Assembly (NCBI GenBank): GCA_949752735.1 | Contig: OX457053.1 | Location: 6,359,135-6,423,134 of the forward strand | Source: Lumbricus terrestris | Lineage: Eukaryota; Annelida; Clitellata; Crassiclitellata; Lumbricidae | DNA length: 64,000 nucleotides | Direction of reading: 5' to 3' | Shown here: positions 59,801 to 64,000 of the stretch, piece by piece | Numbering within the stretch: position 1 is the first letter of the stretch | Layout: the number at the start of each line of letters is the position of its first letter | The notes under the pieces: generated by a model | Database searches by the model: none | Told to the model about the DNA's origin: nothing | Seen by the model: only the letters and a program-made list of their open reading frames with translations | Program-made: the position numbers and the translations under genes

Positions 59801-62800
59801 ACCAATCCAGAGAATGAAGATGTCCATGAGAAGCAGCAGAAAGAGGAGAATAAGATCTCGGAGATATTTCGACGCAAGATCTAATTTTGATCTTAGGACC
59901 AAAGCAAGGCCTTAATATTGGACGTGTGCAGAGAGAGAGTGGAAGCCAGTGTATTTGCTTGACCATAAACAATTAAATATATGAGAGTGTTTATAGGAAG
60001 GCGAGCAATCAATCAATCAAATCGAGCAGCCGATTGAAGTAGGCAACAGACGGATGCTATGTCATATGTCGTATATTAAATCTTATTTGCTTGCTGAGGC
60101 TCATCCCGCAGTCAGCGGTTTGTGAGGTGACTTTGTAACGGTTTGGCCATGTATAAATAAATTGTTGTTATTATGAACTTTGGAAGGAGGGGCATAATAA
60201 TTATTAATTCTATCAACTGTAGTTGTATTCTATTTACTGAGAATTTTCTTTTCAAAACCATCATATTCCTACCCTCGATCAGCTGGTTTCCCAGCGGAAC
60301 CTTGGCAAACAGTTGTCCCCCTTGGCTAAACTGATATCCAGACAGATCATCTCCAACACAGTTCTGGACATGAACCATCGAAACGACGTTGTATCTGAAA
60401 CAAATACATTGACTTTACCTTTTCAAATTTAATAAACAAACAAAGAGAAGTGCTTTATACCTGGTCGAACGCAATACCATACCATATAATACAATACAAC
60501 ACTTACTGAAGGACAAAGTTCTCACCATACACTACAACGTTTACTGAAAGACAAAGTTCTCAAATACAATACCACTTCATACAATACAATACAATACAAT
60601 ACTTAGCAAAGGACAAAGTTCTCAAATACACTACCAGTCTACCACACCATACAACACAAAACAATACTTAGCGAAGGACAAAGATCTCAAATACAATACC
60701 ACTTCATACAATACAATACAATACAATACTTAGCAAAGGACAAAGTTCTCAAATACACTACCAGTCTACCACACCATACAACACAAAACAATACTTAGCG
60801 AAGGACAAAGATCTCAAATACAATACCACTCCATACAACACAATACAATACCTACCGAAGGACAAAGTCCAAAACTGAGAGCAGTGGGGCACTGGCTATT
60901 TTACGCCTGCCCCCAAGCTTGAGCAGAGAAAGTCTAGCAGATCTAGAAAGTTCTAAATAAACGAAATAAATTATTGAAATATCTAAAACAATAATAGTAC
61001 ATACCCAGAGATGATCCTGGTCTGTGTGAGCTCCTCCAACTCAATCAAGCTGTGCATCTTGAACTTGTAGTTGTGCGGATTCAGTTTGTGTCCGATGACT
61101 TGCTGCATAATCTCCATCGAAGTTGGCATCTTGTATTTCGCCAAAAGCTGTTGATCGAATTCATCGACGACGCGCAGATTGTCGGGATATTTGACGATGG
61201 CACGGTTCTGTTCAGTCCACCTGACATATATTTTTAAGACTGGTCAACAAGTCTGTATCACGTGTGGGATGGTGACAAGTCTCAGGAGTCAGAGTCTTGA
61301 GAGTCACTTCAGTTGCAAATCACAAGTCTGAGAGAAAGCCCAAAGTCTTAGTCCTTAGAGTCAAAGAAAGACTTGAGCTGCAAGTCACAAGTCTGAGTTG
61401 CAAGAGTCAAATGCAAAACTCAAAAGTTTAGAAGTCTATGTCAAATCTGGTCAGGAGCCAAAAGTCTTATTCAAACGATTCAACAGCCTGAGTTAAAACA
61501 GACTGAAAGTTGAAGTCTCAAAGAGTCACAGGCTTGCGAGCTGACATCAAAAGCTTCACAAGTTTCAGTCAAAGTTGAAAACCTCAAAATTATACGAAAA
61601 TTCTTTTTTAAAAAACCAGCACAGCTGTGCATTCCCCGCTCACCTGTCCAAATGAAGGTTCGTTCGAAGTTCCTTCACCTTCTCCCGGATTTCTCGACGC
61701 CCGAGGTCCACGAAAAGCTTCTGAACAAGGACCGGACGCGTCCCAAAATCGAAGACGACCCACTGCTTGAATGAACCGAACAGACCTCCCCTGAAACAAA
61801 CCGAAACGTTGTAGACTTGATCTCCTACCCTGAAATCGTCGCCCGATGAGATCTGGTTTGTTCCTCGATCCCGAGTTCCATCCAACGTGAAGTGTAATCG
61901 ACTTTCGTGGTAGAGCAGAGCCACTTTCTTCAATGCCAAACCAGGCTAGAAGCAAATCAAAACAGACAAATCTGATCTGGTGGTGATCGTAATCATGAAT
62001 TTATATAGCACCACTTCGAGAGAAACTCCTCAGAGGCACTCCCAACCTGACAGCACGAAACCACAATCAAAGAGAATGGTTTTTCAAACGCTTGCCGAAA
62101 AGAAGGAACAAGCAGTTCGCTAAGGAAGGAAACAAATCTTTTGTTTATTTATCAATGTTATGTTTTTATGCATATCTCAAAACTGTTCACTGTTGTATTA
62201 TAATTGATTCAGTTGATTGCACCTTGATGTGTGCATTAGAAAGGTTCATTTAGATAAATCTTATTTGATACATTTTTTTTTCACTAAATAACTGCTCGTC
62301 CAAGAATTTTAGTTACCTGAAGTATCAGCAGTCCCCAGTTTAATAGCATGATCATAAATCCCTTTAGGCCCTGAATTGTTGCTAATATTACTGTTCTATT
62401 ATTATGAAAAAAGAGTGATGAACAAACTGCAAAGCTACTCAACTTCTTCCTTCGACCACACAAGCTTCCAATTCGATAAGAAGATCTTCACAAAGTGGCA
62501 TAGCTTTCAAGAGATAATTATTCAAGGAGGAAATGTTTTACTTTAACAAACCAGTGAAGACAAACGTGTCTGACAATAACCTTGCATTCCAGGTCTAGGT
62601 CCACACAGGTATCACTTAACTTTAGAACCACTAGGTTTAAGCAATCCTTACCTAGCCTACTTCTTTGGAGATTATCCCAGTCCTGGCCATATGACTGAAT
62701 AATTTATGTTAACTAATTAAGTTATTGGTTTGATTAATGTCTAACAACTTGGTGATACTTGAGATGCTTTGTGTTACTTTTGTTTCTGACTTGGTGTGCC

Positions 62801-63954
62801 TGCTGTTGTTACAAACGGACCAAAAAAATTGATAGATTTAATTTGATTTGATATAATGCTGATGTTGAAACATAGAAAACCTACAGATTCCACTTGAAAC
62901 CTCCAGGTTTTCTCGGCGTTCTTGTCGTCAGAAATGTACGACAGTTGGCTCGAACACACGACTCTGACTCCGTTCAGAGTTTCTGACAACTTCAAAACAA
63001 CAACAACACATGAAATAGTAATACCAATGAAATTACCAAAAGTAAACTGCTTTTCCTCGACATTGCCATGCCATATAGCCTAATAACAACAACAATAATA
63101 ATAAAATAATAATAATAGCGCAGGATAGTACTAACAACAACAACAATAATACTAATAAAAATAATAATAATAATAATAAAGAAATCGGACACCGGCTTTC
63201 AAAGCTATCTGGAGATTTACGCGAAACTGGTTTCCTTTTCCAGAGCATTTCTGTTACAATTCAACGCTACAACGCCGTTGCCTACCACGGCACCTTGTCT
63301 GGACTACCCGGGGCCATGGACCGGCCACCCTAAACTAACTAAAATTGTTCTGCAAAATCTAAATCGAATTCTAAACCTAACATTCCAGTTATAATAATAA
63401 TAATAATAATAAAAATAATAATAAAAAATAGTAATAGCGCTGGATCTCTATGATGATCAGGTGCTGCTCCAGACGCTTTCATCTGTCAACAAATGGCTAC
63501 TACTATTACTTAATTAATATTTAAGTCCCTGAGGGATCATATGTATCTCAGAGCATCAAAAATAATAACAATATTGCTACTACTACCACTACCACCACCA
63601 CCACCACCACCACCACCACCACCACCACCACCACCACCACCACCACCACCACCACCACCACCACCACCACCTCCACCACCATCACCACCACCACCACCAC
63701 CACCACCACCACCACTAATAATAATAAAAATGATAAAATCACTTCAACCAACCACACTGCTTCCTGATTTGCTGTAGTCCTCAAGCAGCCGATCCATGTA
63801 GGAGAAGAGATTCTCATCTCTGGCAATCCTGCCTTTCATCATACGCCACTTGTAGCGTTCCACCCATTCATCCAACTCATCCTGGCTGTGTGCGTATGTG
63901 CAAAGGTTGTTGGCCTCGGGTACGTTCGAATAGCGACACCTTCTATCCAGATGG
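41720..63954 (-). CDS. HELZ2: HELZ2-like helicase/ribonuclease, 19 exons, 5' end beyond the window
   Basis: Human HELZ2 is a nuclear-receptor coactivator and interferon-induced RNA helicase with 3'-5' RNase activity. Here 19 exons, rebuilt on the minus strand with all phases agreeing, give about 2,598 residues (human about 2,650). In order: last part of a CCCH zinc finger, a beta-rich HELZ/HELZ2 region, helicase 1 (GPFGTGKT, FIDEAAQ, GDHIQM, NYRNHPEI, AFTRAK), OB-fold-like linkers, an RNB domain with IDASQSTDLDDA and HFTSPIRRY, then helicase 2 (GPPGTGKT, IDECGM, GDHQQLQP, QYRM/HEAI, GSEWDYVVLSTVRS, VAITRAR). The four acidic RNB residues and all helicase motifs needed for activity are kept, so the protein is predicted to be active. 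Codon use is GC-richer than the introns. The first exons (start codon, other zinc fingers) lie to the right. Assignment to HELZ2 rather than HELZ rests on the RNB domain and second helicase. Confidence 0.95.
41925..42155 (+). pseudogene. non-LTR retrotransposon 3' end, degraded
   Basis: Remnants of an ALWNQIPS block and a SLLTGGKSASFHFLKTT block lead to GGAGCACCTCTGACTGG, GAAGCGCTGTATAAATTTTAAG. Lies in the last intron of the HELZ2-like gene, opposite strand. Confidence 0.65.
42246..42300 (+). repeat. LINE/SINE-type 3' tail copy
   Basis: GGGAGTGCTCCTGAGTAGCC, CGAAGGGGCTATATC, then (AATA)n. Confidence 0.7.
42400..42690. repeat. (GGA/GAA)n purine tract
   Basis: Purine-rich with GAACTCTTTTACCTA repeated three times, so it is a higher-order repeat of about 100-130 bp. 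Lies directly beside the donor of the penultimate HELZ2-like exon. Confidence 0.85.
42699..42866 (-). CDS. HELZ2: HELZ2-like exon: helicase 2 motifs V-VI
   Basis: Acceptor TTGTTTTAG; phase 1 in and out; GSEWDYVVLSTVRS and VAITRARKGLIII. Donor GTGAGA at 42698. Confidence 0.9.
43022..43225 (-). repeat. tRNA-headed SINE with LINE-type 3' tail
   Basis: On the minus strand the head (about 43222-43165) reads GGTGGTGTAGTGGTAGTTC and CCAGGTTCGAATCCACC (A and B boxes). The 3' end is GGGAGCGCATCTGAGG, CTTGAAGGGGCGGTATGAC. The tail is the same as that of the LINE at 48313-48915. Confidence 0.75.
43323..43482 (-). CDS. HELZ2: HELZ2-like exon: helicase 2, RecA-2 start
   Basis: Phase 0 in, 1 out; VFVVRQMVEKYGLAPKSIAV, LSQYRAQ, VTAQTVVAAQ. 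Corresponds to the motif IV region before GSEWDYV. Confidence 0.9.
43795..43865 (+). repeat. LINE/SINE-type 3' tail copy
   Basis: TGGAGCGTTCCTGAGTAGG, GCAGGGACGCTATAC then (GAAT)n. Confidence 0.7.
44111..44151. repeat. perfect hairpin, 19-bp arms
   Basis: GCATATTCATTAGATAGTG, loop GTG, then its exact inverse, in a HELZ2-like intron. Confidence 0.95.
44344..44565 (-). CDS. HELZ2: HELZ2-like exon: helicase 2, HEAI segment
   Basis: Phase 0 in and out, 74 codons. Begins HEAIADFPSQQFYSG, which completes QYRM-HEAI across the splice, and includes LVHCVGREEAL. Confidence 0.9.
44690..44985. repeat. imperfect (CAC/ATC)n
   Basis: Mixed CAC, CAT and ACC triplets in an intron of the HELZ2-like gene. 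Confidence 0.8.
45023..45232 (-). CDS. HELZ2: HELZ2-like exon: helicase 2 Walker B
   Basis: Phase 0 in and out, 70 codons. LIIDECGMCREPES (motif II), VVLLGDHQQLQPIV (motif III) and final MQYRM. Confidence 0.92.
45270..45405. repeat. degenerate (AATC)n
   Basis: AATCAATCAGTC-type tetranucleotides directly after the exon boundary intron side. Confidence 0.9.
45464..45800 (+). pseudogene. non-LTR retrotransposon ORF2 tail
   Basis: ERLEAFEM, stop, IWRRMAKISWMDYKTVEEVL, then after a frameshift LLEGRVEG and GRPRKMMLDWL. This is the usual C-terminal order (LEAFEMW-RRML-ISW, LLEGRVEGKR-RGRPR) of an endonuclease/RT ORF. Broken by stops and frameshifts; opposite strand to the HELZ2-like gene. Confidence 0.85.
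45948..46342 (-). CDS. HELZ2: HELZ2-like exon: helicase 2, insert region
   Basis: Phase 1 in, 0 out; GQLMRMKIPDTLIIRVYSQ, a charged helical segment, then LLKLADIILLTCSTSGSPRF, the motif Ib region before Walker B. Confidence 0.9.
46388..46445 (-). repeat. LINE/SINE-type 3' tail copy
   Basis: ACTCTTCAAG, ACCTACTCGGGAGCGCTCCC; partial copy, reverse orientation. Confidence 0.6.
46588..47401. mobile_element. hAT-like MITE, 814 bp, with subterminal repeats
   Basis: Ends GGCCCCCCAGAAATT(C/T)GCG in inverted orientation (left end with an extra TA). TACATAGT lies on both sides (46580-46587, 47402-47409). GCGCAAATTT-type motifs are repeated inside both ends (46605-46700 and 47325-47395). No coding frame seen. 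In a HELZ2-like intron. Confidence 0.85.
47531..47815 (+). repeat. tRNA-derived SINE with (TTA)n end
   Basis: GGTGGTAGCGTGTTGGACAA and AAGTTTGAGCTCC match A and B boxes. The body continues to CCGGCCATGGTCTGTC and ends in TTCAATAAAGGAATATTATT repeats. Confidence 0.65.
47862..48146 (-). CDS. HELZ2: HELZ2-like exon: helicase 2 Walker A
   Basis: Phase 1 in and out; LEMVRRWENKEAPGQNVAN, then FSLIQGPPGTGKTVVAVQLA (motif I) and CCGPSNKSVDVIA (motif Ia). Confidence 0.93.
48313..48915 (-). pseudogene. 5'-truncated LINE insertion with reverse-transcriptase tail
   Basis: A 167-codon open stretch carries LSRINKLQSVLNAAARLIGG, REELHWLPMQKRIEFKILMF, VPGRR-like SIPGRRFLRSA, GDLVVPRARSS, GPSFWNKLP and LPLFRKRLKTILF. 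This is the classic end of CR1/L2/Jockey-type ORF2. It runs into CGGGAGCGCCTCTGAGG, CTTGAAGTGGCGCTATATAA and an ATTACA-type end (to 48313). Upstream the frame is cut by a stop. Opposite orientation would be +; it shares the gene's strand. Confidence 0.9.
49078..49221. mobile_element. hAT MITE, 144 bp
   Basis: CAGGGTGAGAATTG and CAGTGTGAGAATTG (read inward); ATTACACA flanks both sides (49070-49077, 49222-49229). G-runs and C-runs pair inside. Confidence 0.9.
49260..49535 (+). pseudogene. LINE 3' end
   Basis: Degraded SVAGPTTWNSLPATLR-like coding, then GGGAGCGCTTCTGAGTAG, CTTGAAGAGGCGCCATATAA and (AAAT)n. Confidence 0.8.
50161..50246 (-). CDS. HELZ2: HELZ2-like exon linking RNB half to helicase 2
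   Basis: 86 nt, phase 2 in, 1 out; codes RMEVAVNGLDQVNKLAACIA and GHTPRPF. Accepted because only this frame joins exons on both sides. Confidence 0.85.
50341..50430. repeat. (AATC)n
   Basis: Short tetranucleotide array in a HELZ2-like intron. Confidence 0.9.
50646..54456 (-). CDS. HELZ2: HELZ2-like giant exon: end of helicase 1, RNB domain
   Basis: 3,811 nt uninterrupted, phase 1 in and 2 out. It starts with helicase 1 motifs V-VI (REFRVVFISTVRTRH, LLNSAFTRAK), passes through an acidic linker and OB-fold-like segments (CGCAFTGDEVVVEVL), then the RNB domain from about 53065 to 51985. The RNB catalytic loop IDASQSTDLDDA (about 52998-53035) keeps the Asp pattern that binds Mg2+ in RNase II/Dis3, and HFTSPIRRYLDVVVHRLL (about 51985-52035) is the conserved end. 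After it come about 440 residues without a motif I can name. The 3' splice donor GTAGGA at 50645 sits at a point where reading on would hit a stop. Confidence 0.95.
54841..54925 (-). CDS. HELZ2: HELZ2-like small exon in helicase 1
   Basis: 85 nt, phase 0 in, 1 out; VNRIRSQMRRHR, RELGRVVVLRVQNVP. Bridges TTPYTDQ to GREFRVV. Confidence 0.88.
55034..55419. mobile_element. hAT-like MITE with three ~59-bp internal repeats
   Basis: CATAGGCGTAGGGGAC and CATAGGCATTGGAGAC (read inward). Flanked by ATCAT-rich sequence on both sides, so the duplication is blurred. The repeat unit contains AATCTGATGACC, a T-run and AAGTCATCCGCCC. Confidence 0.7.
55787..56582 (-). CDS. HELZ2: HELZ2-like exon: helicase 1 core
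   Basis: Phase 2 in, 0 out; AADEYILRHFHPH, FIDEAAQVNE (motif II), CIVLAGDHIQMADP (motif III), LKANYRNHPEIIRF (motif IV), ILVTTPYTDQ. Confidence 0.93.
56751..56918. repeat. 42-bp tandem repeat x4 with octamer motifs
   Basis: Copies begin at 56751, 56793, 56835 and 56877, exactly 42 bp apart. Copies 1 and 2 contain ATTTGCAT, copies 3 and 4 GTTTGCAT. In the intron between the Walker A and Walker B exons of helicase 1. Confidence 0.9.
56986..57177 (-). CDS. HELZ2: HELZ2-like exon: helicase 1 Walker A
   Basis: Phase 2 in and out; KLNDDQKIILDYVSSRRQR, PLVVYGPFGTGKTETMAEAA (motif I), VRILICTKTN (motif Ia). The acceptor is the TAG at 57178-57180; a nearer AG gives a stop. Confidence 0.92.
57256..57599. 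mobile_element. hAT MITE, 344 bp
   Basis: CAGGGGTGGATAGAG at the left and GGTCCGCCCCTA at the right; CACAATAC / CACAATAT on the flanks (one mismatch). Contains CCGATGACC and a T-run as in other MITEs here. Confidence 0.82.
57657..57727. mobile_element. 71-bp piggyBac-like MITE
   Basis: CACATTGGCCGCCTAC and CACATTCACCGCCTAC as inverted ends, with TTAA on each side (57653-57656, 57728-57731). TTAA targeting and a short inverted end are the piggyBac signature. A 10-bp palindrome, CTACGAGTTAACTCGTAG, sits in the middle. Confidence 0.75.
58150..58210 (-). repeat. LINE/SINE-type 3' tail copy
   Basis: TTATATAGCGCCCCTTCAAG, ACTCAGAGGCGCTCCCAGCC, preceded by (ATTC)n; reverse orientation. Confidence 0.8.
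58420..58555. repeat. (AAT)n and poly-A tract
   Basis: Two AAT arrays around a short unique segment. Confidence 0.9.
58579..58767 (-). CDS. HELZ2: HELZ2-like exon before helicase 1
   Basis: Phase 2 in and out; LALKHDVQKEMEIQFQINRN, FCQMHYAIDEM, VEIIFPDIRK. Matches the EVQFQLNR-type segment that precedes the Walker A region in this family. Confidence 0.9.
58800..59450. other. HELZ2-like intron, nothing further recognised
   Basis: AT-rich; GCCCATAGAAAAATTACACTAC occurs in tandem near 58855-58910. Confidence 0.5.
59454..59598 (-). CDS. HELZ2: HELZ2-like exon, beta-rich region
   Basis: Phase 1 in, 2 out; SLISSSVQSVLLAPTDDQTN, RVFEAFMAEIEKRVLQG, FIFLSLPPQ. A + strand frame of similar length is its shadow. 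Confidence 0.88.
60273..60394 (-). CDS. HELZ2: HELZ2-like exon
   Basis: Phase 2 in, 1 out; YNVVSMVHVQNCVGDDLSGY, GGQLFAKVPLGNQLIEG. Confidence 0.87.
60470..60860. repeat. 127-bp higher-order minisatellite
   Basis: Two related ~62-65 bp units (ACTTAGCAAAGGACAAAGTT and ACTTAGCGAAGGACAAAGAT) alternate, giving a 127-bp period (60601/60728 and 60666/60793). Confidence 0.9.
61005..61220 (-). CDS. HELZ2: HELZ2-like exon, PDNLRVVDEF segment
   Basis: Phase 2 in and out; IVKYPDNLRVVDEFDQQLLA, HKLNPHNYKFKMHSLIELEE. The NYKFKMHSLIELEEL block corresponds to the NY..RF..LL.iEE signature of MOV10/HELZ-type proteins. Donor GTATGT. Confidence 0.9.
61240..61600. repeat. degenerate AAGTCT/GAGTC-rich intron
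   Basis: Short GAGTC and CAAGTCTGAG motifs recur irregularly. Confidence 0.6.
61644..61945 (-). CDS. HELZ2: HELZ2-like exon, beta-sandwich region
   Basis: Phase 0 in, 2 out; PGLALKKVALLYHESRLHF, VCFRGGLFGSFKQWVVFDFG, RPVLVQKLFVDLG. The FG-FRQ-VVFDFG signature is typical of HELZ and HELZ2. A longer overlapping frame is a shadow. Confidence 0.92.
62000..62110 (-). repeat. LINE/SINE-type 3' tail copy with coding end
   Basis: TTTATATAGCACCACTTCGAG, CTCAGAGGCACTCCC, then sequence matching the end of the LINE at 48313-48915 (CAATCAAAGAGAATGGTTTT). Confidence 0.8.
62120..62880. other. HELZ2-like intron, nothing further recognised
   Basis: No supported exon or repeat family. Confidence 0.5.
62885..62989 (-). 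CDS. HELZ2: HELZ2-like exon
   Basis: 105 nt, phase 0 both sides; LSETLNGVRVVCSSQLSYIS, EKTWRFQVES. Corresponds to the VTLVCS...W-F strand before the KEVALLH-type block. Confidence 0.87.
63570..63715. repeat. (CAC)n microsatellite
   Basis: About 130 bp of CAC with a few CTC and ATC units. Confidence 0.97.
63753..63954 (-). CDS. HELZ2: HELZ2-like exon, CCCH zinc finger
   Basis: Acceptor TATTTTCCTTGTAG; phase 2 in, 0 out; 67 codons. HLDRRCRYSNVPEANNLCTY followed by AHSQDELDEW is the second half of a HELZ/HELZ2 CCCH finger (Cys...Cys-x3-His then a Ser-x-Glu-Leu-x-x-Trp tail). The earlier Cys lies in the preceding exon beyond the window. Confidence 0.88.
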
Positions 63955-64000
63955 CTACAAGGAAAATAACGATACACAGATAACGATACACAGATAACGA

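Overview
This is eukaryotic nuclear DNA from an animal, most likely a marine invertebrate and possibly an echinoderm or other non-vertebrate deuterostome. The grounds are spliced genes with GT/AG introns, a type I TARP gene, a SOCS gene and a HELZ2-type gene, long microsatellites, two tRNA-Thr genes and a dense load of small transposons. The species guess is inference; the other points are read from the sequence. Only a small part of the window is coding.

Layout. 3-797: tail of a transposase-like ORF (+). 3493-4346: last coding exon of a TARP-type calcium-channel gamma subunit gene (+), ending in a PDZ ligand. 7497-9018: a hAT-like element holding a piece of a non-LTR retrotransposon. 11557-14065: a four-exon gene (+) for an alpha-helical, probably ARM/HEAT-like protein that I cannot name; its reading frame is rebuilt here from splice phases. 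16064-17317: a SOCS-family gene (-) with SH2 domain and SOCS box. 17.5-34 kb: mostly repeats (trinucleotide and tetranucleotide arrays, a foldback mariner-like element, LINE ends, hAT MITEs), with one orphan terminal exon at 26101-26240. 34701-35115: two identical tRNA-Thr(AGT) genes, followed by a 535-bp pure TCC array. 36-41.6 kb: MITEs and LINE/SINE tails.

41720-63954 (-) is the main gene: a HELZ2-like protein running off the right edge. I rebuilt 19 exons whose splice phases all agree, giving about 2,598 residues: CCCH zinc finger, first SF1 helicase, RNB ribonuclease domain with its four catalytic Asp, and second SF1 helicase with all core motifs. Most of the RNB half sits in one 3.8-kb exon. 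The introns hold LINE 3' ends, tRNA-derived SINEs, hAT MITEs, a 71-bp piggyBac-like MITE, a 41-bp perfect hairpin and a 4 x 42-bp array carrying octamer motifs.

Mobile DNA. At least a dozen short elements have hAT-style termini, most with 8-bp target duplications, including one of only 41 bp. One LINE family leaves a hairpin-forming 3' tail at about 17 places, and at least one tRNA-headed SINE carries the same tail. The host genes do unrelated jobs (synaptic receptor trafficking, cytokine-signal damping, RNA decay and unwinding), and nothing suggests they work as a cluster.
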